Positions 1 through 8,772 of a stretch of 20,469 nt of DNA are shown piece after piece. The stretch spans positions 1 to 20,469 of the IMG/VR virus record IMGVR_UViG_3300025128_000444; one strand, written 5' to 3'. Position 1 is the stretch's first letter, and every line of letters starts with the position of its first letter. The notes beneath the pieces were generated by a model. It ran no database searches and was not told the DNA's origin. It worked only from the letters and a program-made list of their open reading frames with translations. Made by a program: the position numbers and the translations under genes. Origin of the DNA: a virus.

Positions 1-3000
1 GCATATTCTTTGCCGCCGGTCAAATCCCCACTACGCACATACGCGCGTATCGCGCCGTCGCTCATTTTCTCCAGGGCCGCGACGGCATCCTGGTCATTCT
101 TGTTGCTCGCGTACCGCGTTGCCTCGCGCCGTATCGTGTCGGTGTTCTTGCCCCACCAATCGCGCACGGTATTCCAATCGGTGACCAGTTGCTCTGTTCC
201 AAATTCCAGCGCATCAGATTTCATTTGTTCGAGGAACAGGTGACCGTTTTCATGCAGGAAGGATGACGGGTCCGCGTCCTTGCCTAATTTTATGACAGTT
301 TCATGCGCTCTAAATTCTATGCTGGCGCGTTCGCGCTGTTCGTATTGAACTACGTTAATCAGCTTATCGTCGTAGACAACGTAGTTATAACTTTTTTGAC
401 TGTGATCTAAGTACCGATTGCCGGCGACACCTTCTTTAGCAAGCGCAAGGGACACTTCCCGACCAGCCCAATCAGCCTTCATATACTTGGCTATTGATCG
501 ATACCATTGTTCTCCTGACAGGACATCGACCCCGGCACTTTTAGATGCATCCGTTTGTGGACTCAAATGAGGCGTAATCAATAAGGGATCTTCACTTGGG
601 TCGTAATTAATCTTCTCTTGGATATTTTTGACTGCCTGGATAACCAAATCGGATTGCTGGGTTATCGGATTCGAGAAGTCCAAAAACTGATCGTCTTCTG
701 GGATCTCGACCTCGAACAATCGACCGGGCCGACTTATCTTAATGTCGAACAAATCAATAAGTTTCTCAGCCTCTACAAAACCCTGGTAAAAAAGTAATCC
801 CTGTTCCTTCGCGAACTCAACATCACGTTCATCTCGCCTTCCTCTATTTGCCCACTGGCTAATGAAATACTGGAAACCAACTACAGCCATATAATCGTCT
901 TTGAGAAGAGGAACGTCTATGCCACGATCAATCAGATCTTGTGGTCTATAATCGTCTGGAACCATCATGCCAGAGTCGACCACTTCTTGTTTTAACTTCC
1001 CAAACTCTTGCATATCGTAGACCACTTCCGTTTCGAAAGCGTTCCACAACTCCTCCTTTAGTTCAGACGGCGTTAAAATTACACCGTCCCACTCAAAACC
1101 GAATTGAGATGCATCCACGGCGGATAAAGTTTCACGGTAAAAATTAGCCACCTCCCACTGGGAGGCGAAATACAGCCCCCAGCCGTATGCCTGCAACCCC
1201 TCACCCGTGCCTATTGCACTGGTCGAGAACTTTTCAAATCGATGCGGTGTACCGTGATAGACGGGTTGCAGAAAGACGCCGCTAGGCTCTAACCCCTGCC
1301 CTGCAAGGATGCCGGTAAATCTGCTGCCAGTTCCGCTGGGAGATAGTCCAGGTTCAAATCTGGGTAAGCCGCTTTTAGATAGTTCTTCAGAGTAACTGGA
1401 ATCGAATTCTCCTCCAATAACTCCACTATCGCGTCCTTCCCACTCCGGTGGATTGATACCCCCCGCGTGCTGGACGACCGCATCCCGCGCCTCTTCGATG
1501 GTAATTTTGCCATTGCGATAATTATCCCATACTTGCTCTATCGCTTCAATATTAGCCGAGTCTTGTTTGTATGCCGGCGTGAATAATCCTCGCGCTGCTT
1601 CCCAGGTTATCGACTGCATTTGCCGCGCCGAAACACCACGTTGACTAGCCGCTAGTCGATAGGCTTCCGCATAAATTCCATACAAGCCTTCGACGCCATT
1701 ACCTTTATAATTTTTGGCGGCGATCCACTCTGGCGGCTTTTTGCCAACCATAGGAGATGATCCAAAATTGTGGTGAACCTCACGGCTACCGCCCGACAAT
1801 GGTTGCAGCAACGCCGCTGCAACAGCATGCGTATCGATTGTAACATCTTGCGCGCTCGAATTGGGCGAAAGAATGTTATTAAAGAAATTTCTGACCTTGT
1901 GCTTGGCTCCCATCTCTATGGAAATGTTTTCTGGACTTGGATCTAAAATTACATTCACTGCTTTAGTGATTTCCGAAAACGATCCCCATCCTGTTTTCTT
2001 TTCCTCACCGACCGGCGTCAGTATACCCATATCATCAATTGGACTTTCAACCGTGCCGCGCGCCCAATCCGCGAACTCACCTTCGGGCGTTACAATTCTA
2101 TGCCGCCGGTCGTTATAGGTTTCATCATAAATTCGAAGCCAAATTGCTTTGTGCTTGGGGTCAAGCACTTCCGCCAAAGTCTTCCCCTGGATTTCCTTCA
2201 GTGCTTTTTTATAAGCCGGAATAATTTTTCCAGGTATTGGCTTACTATTTTTCTTAACGGCAAGCACCGAGTCACGCGCTGCCTTTAACATTGCATCATC
2301 AAAACGATGGTTTTGCTGATTGGTCATAATGTCGAGAACACGTTCGCCCAGCGACACATTCATAAACCAATCTTTTTGCGGTGACAGAGATGCCAGCACA
2401 CCCGCAACAACGCGATCTGGCACGTTGTACTTAACAGACCATTTATCGGTTAATGCCCTGGCACCATCGTACCAAAGACGAGAGCGATCTCGCGTTTCCG
2501 CTGGGACGCTATCATATAAGTGCAATAGATTAGAGATTAGATGATTAACAAAATTTTCTGCCAGTTCATCTGACGGTAAATTAGCATCGGCTTGTTTTAC
2601 GTTACGATATCGTCCGACAATCTCACTCATATTAAATTCAAACGTATTTCGATCACGCTTCATTGTGTCGAGATCGATAGTAAGGTTCTCTGTTAATGGG
2701 TCTTCAGTCGCAAACTTAGTTGTCGGTTGCCGTGTACTAATGCGGTCAGGATGTCCTATTAAGTTATCTTTCGTATCAACTTGCTCGAACTCGCGCGATT
2801 CCTGCATCGCGGCATCGACCGCCGCGCGGATCTCCTCATTGGTCGCTTCGGGCGTTAGACCAGCCTGATCCATGATCAACTGGAGTTCAGCGATATCGCC
2901 TTCATACTCTTCGATCTGCCGCTGTTCATCGAGCGACCTAAACGGCGCACCGCCGATATCAGACTCGATAGCCTCGATCAAAACGTCCTGGCTAACGTAG

Positions 3001-5303
3001 CCGGTATCAGTTCCCTCGACCGCGTCGAGAATATCTAACTCGCTTTGCACCAGGTCATCAGCGGACTGCAACCCGCCCTTAACGAACAGCCGGCGGTTTG
3101 TCTTTGGCGTTATGTCGCGTGCCGCTAATTCCGCCGCCAACGGACCTGTCGGATCAACGCCACCACGCTCGATCAATTCGTTAATCATCGGCGTCTTGCG
3201 TAGACCCAGGAACTGTTCCGCCGGAATACCGCCGCGTAGCTTATCGATAGCTACATCGAGCATGTCGAAGCCTGGGAGTTCCTGCCCCGGCGCGGTAACT
3301 CTCACATTGTCCCGGCGCCACATTTCGAGCGGAGACATATCCGCGCGCTCACCTCGCGTGGCGTAACGCTCCGCAAGCAATAAGCCATAGAACTGGGCTT
3401 CGTTTTCAGATCGTCCCGCCGCCTTGACCTGGGCCTCGACTTCCTTACGGATTGTCTCGACATCTGACATGGACTCCAGATCAATCGCCTCGATCTGGCC
3501 CTCCAGGCGCTCCATTTGATCTGCGAAGAAACTATCTTCGTATTCCTGCGCCTCTGCCGCCGTCATGTCACTGTCATCGAAGCGCACATGGTCAGCTATC
3601 TCACTGTAGGTTTCGGCACCGGTCAGCACCGCAAAACCATCTGCATCTATTTTTATGTCGCCATCCAACTGGATAGCTTCCGCCATCTCTTCGTTTGTGA
3701 CGCCCAGGCTTTCCATAAAGCCAGGATCATCTAACTCCTGTGCATATCTATTGAGCGTATTGGCATTGATTGTTACTTCGTCAATGCCATTGTCACGAAA
3801 AACCTCCGCTCGATGTTCAGCGGCAATCTCCGGTGCGCGTTCTGCCAGCTTTGTTTTTCGCGATAGTTCAAGGGCATCTTTTAAACGTGCCACCTGACGC
3901 TTAACTTTTCTGGCCTTGCGTACATTGTTTAGTTCTTTTCCGCCAAACACAGCAAACTCGGCTGGAGCCATCGCCAGTTCAGCAACGGCTTCCACAACCA
4001 CTTCGCCCCAGTTCTCGACCTTGCCTTCGGTTTTTAACTGCGCAAGCGCCTCACCGCCGCCGCCTAAAACAGGTTGCGCGACCATGTTAATCAGAATTGT
4101 TCTTAGGACGCCGCCATAAATTTGCGAAGCAACGCCACCGGATATTGCATCGAGAGATCCGATAATAGCCCCTCGATCAAAGCCATATTGTTGAGCCTGG
4201 AGCATCACCTCGCGATTACTGACAATTTTCTTAATGTCTTCCGGCTTGCTTAAATCGTAACCCTGTTTTGCAAAGTATTCTGCCGGCGAAGAAAACCTCT
4301 CTGTTAACGCAGACCCAAAACCCAATGTAACCGCGCCTGCTATAGGCCCACCGGCAACCGTAGCACCAGCGGCAACAGCGAGTTGCGGTGCGAACTCGCC
4401 GGCTACCTCAAGGCCCATCAACAATGTTGCGACAGGGTCTGACACAGCCGCCTCGATTGCTTCCCTCGGACCAAGTTTGCCAGCTTCTATAATTGCCTTT
4501 AGATGCCCTGCCTGTGCCATCTCGTATTCACTTTGAGACAACGTATTCAATTCCTGCACGCGCCTTAATCGGTACGCAGCCGCCTTTGCAGCTTCCTTTT
4601 GCGAAAGCAACCTGGACGTAACGTACCGCTCTGACGCGAGTAACAGATCGAAGGGGTTGTATATCGAAATCGGACTTGCCGCCTGCACGGGGCTTTGCTG
4701 GCGCAGTATTTCCATGAAGGATTTATCAGTGTCATCCGCTTGCTGCGCGCTTTCTTCTGCCAGGAACTGTTGAGATCCAGCGGCAATGCGTAACCCGCCG
4801 CGCGCTCCCGCGCGACCGCCATATTTTATCGTCGCCTCGACGGCAGACAATTCCTCCGCACTGTCCTGCGCGACACGATAATTATCAGGGTTCTGGAAAA
4901 ATTTCGCAGTCGCCGGCATTTGTAATGCGCGCACGAAATCATCTCTGTGGGCTTTGTCCGAATACGCTTTCGGATCTTCGTAAATATCATCGACGTTCGC
5001 GCCAATTTTTTTTGCCAGCTTCCTGGCGTCTGCAAACTTATTCGGATCAGTATCTGTGCCTAGCAACCGGTTGTTATCTTGCGCGCGTTCCTTCGCACCA
5101 GAGGTGAGCGGTGCCGTTAATAATTCAGCGAAATTATCCGCCGACCCTTCAGATCCCGCTACCGGTGGCCTGGGACCAAGCGGTTGTTCATCTCCTATTT
5201 CACCATAATTACCAGCCCGTATTCTTGCATCAGCATACCCAGCCGAGGCGGGTTTCTTTTCTTTCTTATCGTCATCATCAATTTTGAGAGGGACTACTGC
5301 CAT
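1..5303 (-). CDS. Giant polyvalent ejection protein (gp16 position), C-terminus outside window
   Basis: The frame is open from ATG at 5303 to the left edge (1767 codons, no stop), one base after the previous gene's stop. Residues about 285-430 are hydrophobic and Gly/Ala-rich, ending in an FDRGAIIGSLDAISGG-type stretch that I recall from giant podovirus virion proteins. Residues about 850-1290 form a domain with SPQ974-976, W979, N982, VTIDTHA around D1157-H1159 and ITWEAARG near 1234. Residues about 1345-1655 match the polyvalent-protein ADP-ribosyltransferase (ART-PolyVal): YHG 1349-1351, GTGEG 1365-1369, GWGLYFA 1374-1380, LFEVEIP 1529-1535 and a YVVYDD stretch near the end. HENGH at 1684-1688 is an HExxH zinc-peptidase motif. 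Being last in the virion operon, it is probably packaged in the core and injected, with its enzymatic domains acting on host targets (inference). No lytic transglycosylase motif is seen at the N-terminus. Sampled GC is lower left of about 2.8 kb. Full length, and any third zinc ligand, lie outside. Confidence 0.9.
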   Translation of the reverse strand, partial: MAVVPLKIDDDDKKEKKPASAGYADARIRAGNYGEIGDEQPLGPRPPVAGSEGSADNFAELLTAPLTSGAKERAQDNNRLLGTDTDPNKFADARKLAKKIGANVDDIYEDPKAYSDKAHRDDFVRALQMPATAKFFQNPDNYRVAQDSAEELSAVEATIKYGGRAGARGGLRIAAGSQQFLAEESAQQADDTDKSFMEILRQQSPVQAASPISIYNPFDLLLASERYVTSRLLSQKEAAKAAAYRLRRVQELNTLSQSEYEMAQAGHLKAIIEAGKLGPREAIEAAVSDPVATLLMGLEVAGEFAPQLAVAAGATVAGGPIAGAVTLGFGSALTERFSSPAEYFAKQGYDLSKPEDIKKIVSNREVMLQAQQYGFDRGAIIGSLDAISGGVASQIYGGVLRTILINMVAQPVLGGGGEALAQLKTEGKVENWGEVVVEAVAELAMAPAEFAVFGGKELNNVRKARKVKRQVARLKDALELSRKTKLAERAPEIAAEHRAEVFRDNGIDEVTINANTLNRYAQELDDPGFMESLGVTNEEMAEAIQLDGDIKIDADGFAVLTGAETYSEIADHVRFDDSDMTAAEAQEYEDSFFADQMERLEGQIEAIDLESMSDVETIRKEVEAQVKAAGRSENEAQFYGLLLAERYATRGERADMSPLEMWRRDNVRVTAPGQELPGFDMLDVAIDKLRGGIPAEQFLGLRKTPMINELIERGGVDPTGPLAAELAARDITPKTNRRLFVKGGLQSADDLVQSELDILDAVEGTDTGYVSQDVLIEAIESDIGGAPFRSLDEQRQIEEYEGDIAELQLIMDQAGLTPEATNEEIRAAVDAAMQESREFEQVDTKDNLIGHPDRISTRQPTTKFATEDPLTENLTIDLDTMKRDRNTFEFNMSEIVGRYRNVKQADANLPSDELAENFVNHLISNLLHLYDSVPAETRDRSRLWYDGARALTDKWSVKYNVPDRVVAGVLASLSPQKDWFMNVSLGERVLDIMTNQQNHRFDDAMLKAARDSVLAVKKNSKPIPGKIIPAYKKALKEIQGKTLAEVLDPKHKAIWLRIYDETYNDRRHRIVTPEGEFADWARGTVESPIDDMGILTPVGEEKKTGWGSFSEITKAVNVILDPSPENISIEMGAKHKVRNFFNNILSPNSSAQDVTIDTHAVAAALLQPLSGGSREVHHNFGSSPMVGKKPPEWIAAKNYKGNGVEGLYGIYAEAYRLAASQRGVSARQMQSITWEAARGLFTPAYKQDSANIEAIEQVWDNYRNGKITIEEARDAVVQHAGGINPPEWEGRDSGVIGGEFDSSYSEELSKSGLPRFEPGLSPSGTGSRFTGILAGQGLEPSGVFLQPVYHGTPHRFEKFSTSAIGTGEGLQAYGWGLYFASQWEVANFYRETLSAVDASQFGFEWDGVILTPSELKEELWNAFETEVVYDMQEFGKLKQEVVDSGMMVPDDYRPQDLIDRGIDVPLLKDDYMAVVGFQYFISQWANRGRRDERDVEFAKEQGLLFYQGFVEAEKLIDLFDIKISRPGRLFEVEIPEDDQFLDFSNPITQQSDLVIQAVKNIQEKINYDPSEDPLLITPHLSPQTDASKSAGVDVLSGEQWYRSIAKYMKADWAGREVSLALAKEGVAGNRYLDHSQKSYNYVVYDDKLINVVQYEQRERASIEFRAHETVIKLGKDADPSSFLHENGHLFLEQMKSDALEFGTEQLVTDWNTVRDWWGKNTDTIRREATRYASNKNDQDAVAALEKMSDGAIRAYVRSGDLTGGKEY

Positions 5304-5304
5304 G

Positions 5305-7299
5305 TTACCGACTCCCCTCTGCCGGCTTGCTGAAACTCATCAAACGCCTATTAGCATCTGCCTTGATCTCAGGATCTACGGCTTGATCCATTACCATTTT
5401 CAACGCGATAAGGTGAGCAATCAGCCTATCCTTGCTGTAGTCTTTAATATATTGATCAGCCGCGTAACTTAACCCTCTGCCGTCATACACAGCATTCCGA
5501 ATTGCTGCGATAGCCCCTCGTATCGACGGCATTTGTTTCTCTGCAAATTCCAGGTCTACCTCTAGCCCATCTCTCTGATCGTCTGCCATGGACGAGTATT
5601 CCAGCAGCACTCCGACCGCTGGGTCTATATCATCTGCGCGGAAACTCCTTTCGGTGGATGTAATGCCCCATACATCGTCCTCGACGCCTGCTTTTAGATA
5701 TAAACCGCGCACATGCTGACGTATTTCTACTTCAGTCGGCCACTTATTATGTTCCGCCTCAAACGCGGTAATCCAAGACTCGACCCTAGCTTTAATCCGA
5801 TTCGCCGCCTGTGCTTGCCCAGGCGTTGCACCATCTCTAAAACCTTTTCGGGTATTGGTGGGCGCGATATCCCGTATCGCATTCTCCCCTCTAGTATACG
5901 CGGCGTCGCTTGTTTGCCTTCTTTCCGCCTTATTATCAGCCGTTCGTTTTAGATTTATTATTTGGTCCCATTGCCTCTTCGACACTTGGCTAGTGTGAGT
6001 CATCTTGCCATCAACTACAACAGATGTATCCGTTAAAGAAACCTCCTCCCATTCAGCGTCAGTCATCGAGAGAAGTTTACGACCGTCATCTGTATCACCC
6101 TCCGCAAATTTAATCCCGTCTGCCGTTTTTATTGCCGCCCTTTCAAGGTTGCCGAGTACCCCATACTCGGTTGCCAGTATCGCAAAGTCTCCAGGGTTAT
6201 CCTTTATCCATTGCCGATATGACGTTCCTCCCGTAATCTCCTTGGTTGCCCTCTTCAACGCTTCGTTAACATTAGCTTTCTCCACACTTGCGACCTGGGC
6301 CTGTGCAGCCTTAACCAGCGGTGCCACCAGCTTCCGTATGCTTGCCGGCAAACCTTTCAGATCCTCTTGCACCGACTTTAATTTTTCTGGGTCAATCCTT
6401 CCATCAGCGGTGGTTATACCCGCATTATTCCGTCCAAGTAGCCGATCCGCTGCCGCAAATGCTGCTTGTTGATCTACACCGGTTTTCAACTTAGCCATCA
6501 AGTCCACAGCTTCATCTGGATCGATATCTTTTGCCGCGACCCGTTCCTTGAAAAACTTATCAGCTTCCTCGAATTTACCCTCATTAATCAAACGCTGGAC
6601 ACGCTTCACAGCCATATCTGTAATTGCTGATTTCACCTGGTTTGCGATAACTGCCCTGTCGGTAATGCCAACAGACTTAGCACTTTCTTCCACCTCGCCA
6701 GTGACCACAGCCTTTGCATCATGAAATTTTTGCTCATCACCCAGGATGCCGCCGTGCTGCCCTTCTTCGAGACGCGCAGCACGAACAATTTTTTGGAAGT
6801 TTTTATTTTGCTGGTCGTGGAATTTAAAGGACGCCTCGATCTCTGCGCCGACCGAATTATCAAACTGACTTCGCAACAACCGCTTAACCGCATCGGTTGG
6901 CGCGGTCTTAAAAACATCCTCATAATGCTTACGGACTGCCGCCTGGAATTTCCCTGTTTCCGCAATAGCCTCTTGGTTATTTAGATTGTAATAACCTTTG
7001 CGAACACTCGTTGAGTCACTCTCATCGAGCAACCCGCCGTAACTTTCAACGCGCACCCGTCGCATCGCTTCAGTGTCGAGTTCTTTCGCTTGCGCGATAT
7101 TGTTTTCTTGCTGCGTCTTTAACGCAGTAGCCGCCCACTGGTTGCTGGCTTGCCCCACAGCGTTGCCGGCAGAAACTAACGATCTGCCTATCCCTGCGCC
7201 AAATGCGTCTGGGGTTGCGCCTTCGGCGCTTTGGTATGCATTGCCGACATCCCTCACCTGCGTGAGGTTGCCGATATCAATTTTAGGGACGGTAGCCAT
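5305..7299 (-). CDS. Internal virion protein, T7 gp15-like by position
   Basis: This 664-residue, mostly helical and highly charged protein has no signal peptide, no membrane span and no enzyme motif that I can see. It lies between a gp14-like protein and the giant gp16-position protein. That is the T7 order gp14-gp15-gp16, and the length is near that of T7 gp15 (about 750). By position it should form part of the ejected inner core that makes the channel through the periplasm. It contains repeated charged helices, such as NEGKFEEADKFFKERV in the middle. It starts at ATG 7299, overlapping the stop of the upstream gene by one base (TAATG), which suggests translational coupling. A GGGGAG near its 3' end can serve as the ribosome site for the giant gene. 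The family assignment rests mainly on synteny and general character. Confidence 0.8.
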   Translation of the reverse strand: MATVPKIDIGNLTQVRDVGNAYQSAEGATPDAFGAGIGRSLVSAGNAVGQASNQWAATALKTQQENNIAQAKELDTEAMRRVRVESYGGLLDESDSTSVRKGYYNLNNQEAIAETGKFQAAVRKHYEDVFKTAPTDAVKRLLRSQFDNSVGAEIEASFKFHDQQNKNFQKIVRAARLEEGQHGGILGDEQKFHDAKAVVTGEVEESAKSVGITDRAVIANQVKSAITDMAVKRVQRLINEGKFEEADKFFKERVAAKDIDPDEAVDLMAKLKTGVDQQAAFAAADRLLGRNNAGITTADGRIDPEKLKSVQEDLKGLPASIRKLVAPLVKAAQAQVASVEKANVNEALKRATKEITGGTSYRQWIKDNPGDFAILATEYGVLGNLERAAIKTADGIKFAEGDTDDGRKLLSMTDAEWEEVSLTDTSVVVDGKMTHTSQVSKRQWDQIINLKRTADNKAERRQTSDAAYTRGENAIRDIAPTNTRKGFRDGATPGQAQAANRIKARVESWITAFEAEHNKWPTEVEIRQHVRGLYLKAGVEDDVWGITSTERSFRADDIDPAVGVLLEYSSMADDQRDGLEVDLEFAEKQMPSIRGAIAAIRNAVYDGRGLSYAADQYIKDYSKDRLIAHLIALKMVMDQAVDPEIKADANRRLMSFSKPAEGSR

Positions 7300-7844
7300 T
7301 AGCTAAAGATCCCCTCTTTTTTAAACCCGTACCATTTATTGGAAACACTACTCGCACCCTCAAACAGCGAAGTCGTCGCACCTATGCGACCGGCTGTAAG
7401 TGCATTTCTAGATGCCATGTCTGACAACGCTGCGCTAGATTCGAAGTTCTGCCCCTCGACCAGCAAACCGTATTTCTCACGCTCGACATTCGCCGCGAGG
7501 TTCAACGCATCCAGCTTGCCCCATCCAGCCGTTTCCTCGACGATACGTCCTGCACTTTCCTCATCAACAACAACACCCATGCCAGCCTGGGCGGTACGCT
7601 GCCGACCCATAAGCTGCGCCGTTTTCCAATTAACTTTGTTAACTTCGGTCCTGCCGCGCTCTGCCGCATCGTGCGCGCGCCATACAGCGACTTGCTGGTT
7701 GTTCCTGGCGACCGCCGCCTTATACGCCGCTGACCTTGCATCAGCCTTCGCCTGGGCCTGTTGGCCCATCATTGTTATGCCTGTACTCGCAGCGCCCATA
7801 ACCAGTGACGCCGTTGCCATTGTTGTAGTGCTAAATGCCGGCAT
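7299..7844 (-). CDS. Internal virion protein, T7 gp14-like
   Basis: A 181-residue protein. Its N-terminal 30 residues are rich in Ala, Gly, Met, Ser and Thr and moderately hydrophobic. A long Ala/Gln/Arg-rich helix follows (QQAQAKADARSAAYKAAVAR and onward), and the central RQRTAQAGMGVVVDEESAG segment is typical of gp14-type core proteins of T7-like phages. T7 gp14 is 196 residues, so the size fits. Members of this family leave the virion during infection and insert in the host outer membrane, forming the first part of the ejection channel. The start at ATG 7844 overlaps the preceding stop by one base (TGATG). The gene order (gp13-like, GNAT-like, this gene, gp15-like, giant) supports the call. 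Confidence 0.82.
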   Translation of the reverse strand: MPAFSTTTMATASLVMGAASTGITMMGQQAQAKADARSAAYKAAVARNNQQVAVWRAHDAAERGRTEVNKVNWKTAQLMGRQRTAQAGMGVVVDEESAGRIVEETAGWGKLDALNLAANVEREKYGLLVEGQNFESSAALSDMASRNALTAGRIGATTSLFEGASSVSNKWYGFKKEGIFS

Positions 7845-8317
7845 CAGACCGCTCCCGCGTATGTATGTTGCAGTAACCGCAGACCCATCCGCTTATAGAT
7901 CTTCGGCACTGCGCTAGGACTTCCCGGCAGATGATGCATGACGGCAAACGACACGCCGTGCTTCTTAATGTGCTGACGCAATCGACGCAGTAACGCCATG
8001 CCTGCGCGTGCCGGCGCATCCCTTGCCGCCCACCAAAACAACTCATCCGCCGATTTGCGGGAGGGATCAAACGGATAAGGCGCAATCATCACACCCGTAC
8101 CGCCAACGCACTTGTCATCGTCATAAGCCAGGAAGATCGAAATCAAACCTGTTTTAATCAGCGCATCTATTGCAGCGTCCAGGTTCAAGCGACCTTCAAT
8201 CGTTTCGATATCCGGCAATATGTCAGGTCGCCCCACATCACGAGCAAACTGCACGGCACCCCAGCGAATATCCCTCATATGCATTTTGTTCAGCGGATCT
8301 GCCTGGATAACTTTCAT
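7844..8317 (-). CDS. GNAT-fold acetyltransferase-like phage structural-region protein
   Basis: A 157-residue protein starting at ATG 8317, which overlaps the upstream stop by four bases (ATGA) and has a G-rich stretch (GGTGGGGG) upstream. An in-frame start at 8398 would add 27 residues lying inside the neighbouring gene and is not favoured. The protein has a GNAT-like layout: CVGGTGVMIAPYPFDPS is the central strand pair, ELFWWAARDAPARAGMALLRRLRQHIKKHG is where the acetyl-CoA loop and helix would be, and VPKIYKRMGLRLLQHTY is the usual C-terminal Y-x-x-x-G strand. The canonical R/Q-x-x-G-x-G/A loop is degenerate (ARAGMA), so activity is uncertain. Proteins of this type are common beside the tail and core genes of podoviruses. 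Their role is not established, and a virion or assembly role is as likely as enzymatic acetylation. Confidence 0.72.
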   Translation of the reverse strand: MKVIQADPLNKMHMRDIRWGAVQFARDVGRPDILPDIETIEGRLNLDAAIDALIKTGLISIFLAYDDDKCVGGTGVMIAPYPFDPSRKSADELFWWAARDAPARAGMALLRRLRQHIKKHGVSFAVMHHLPGSPSAVPKIYKRMGLRLLQHTYAGAV

Positions 8318-8772
8318 GCTTGCCCCCACCAAAATTTTTGGAAAGGCATATTCAAGAAACCCCAACGGACGGGCGCCGACATCTCGAACCCTAACCACCG
8401 TAACCAGCGCAGCGCCTTGCGGTTTCTTACATCCGCATAGTTGGTCAGGTAGCTATATGCTCCTCTCATTTCCTCGAACGCTACTTTGCTGCGCGGAAGG
8501 AAAGCGCGCGCGTGCTGATCAATCAGATCCGTACCCAGTAACCAAGGCCGGCCACAATCGCTCATAACGTGCGCTTGCTCGACGCCAAACATGCAGACCA
8601 CATTGCCATCGGCTAGCCCTGTCATCGGCTCCCGCGACCGAGAGAACGCAGCCGTCGCCGCAAACGATGGACTTATCCCGTGACTTGCAAACACCTCATC
8701 GATATCGGCTTGCCGCATGCGACCGCCTAGCTCGATGGCGTGATTCAATTTGGCTGGGACGACCTCGTACAT
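8314..8772 (-). CDS. T7 gp13-like protein (internal virion protein A region)
   Basis: A 152-residue protein starting at ATG 8772, whose first base is the last base of the tail tubular B stop (TGATG). An upstream in-frame start at 8865 would run inside tail tubular protein B and is rejected. The layout resembles T7 gp13 (138 residues), which has a degenerate GNAT-like fold. There is an early ASHGISPSFAATAAFSRS segment, a central WLLGTDLIDQHARAFLPRS segment matching the T7 region around WFVTSDQV, and a YLTNYADVRNRKALRWLRWLG segment matching the T7 region ending HIRFLKTIG. T7 gp13 is needed for core and virion assembly. Here the gene sits between gp12-like and gp14-like genes, exactly as in T7. 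The assignment comes from remembered T7 sequence and synteny. Confidence 0.72.
   Translation of the reverse strand: MYEVVPAKLNHAIELGGRMRQADIDEVFASHGISPSFAATAAFSRSREPMTGLADGNVVCMFGVEQAHVMSDCGRPWLLGTDLIDQHARAFLPRSKVAFEEMRGAYSYLTNYADVRNRKALRWLRWLGFEMSAPVRWGFLNMPFQKFWWGQA

Noticed and set aside
6005-6472. 155-codon plus-strand open frame
   Set aside because: It is antisense to the gp15-like gene, has low-complexity Ser/Ala composition typical of a shadow frame, and no ribosome site or family resemblance.
7339-7917. 192-codon plus-strand open frame
   Set aside because: It is antisense to the gp14-like and GNAT-like genes, which have recognisable products and tight coupling; the plus-strand product resembles nothing.
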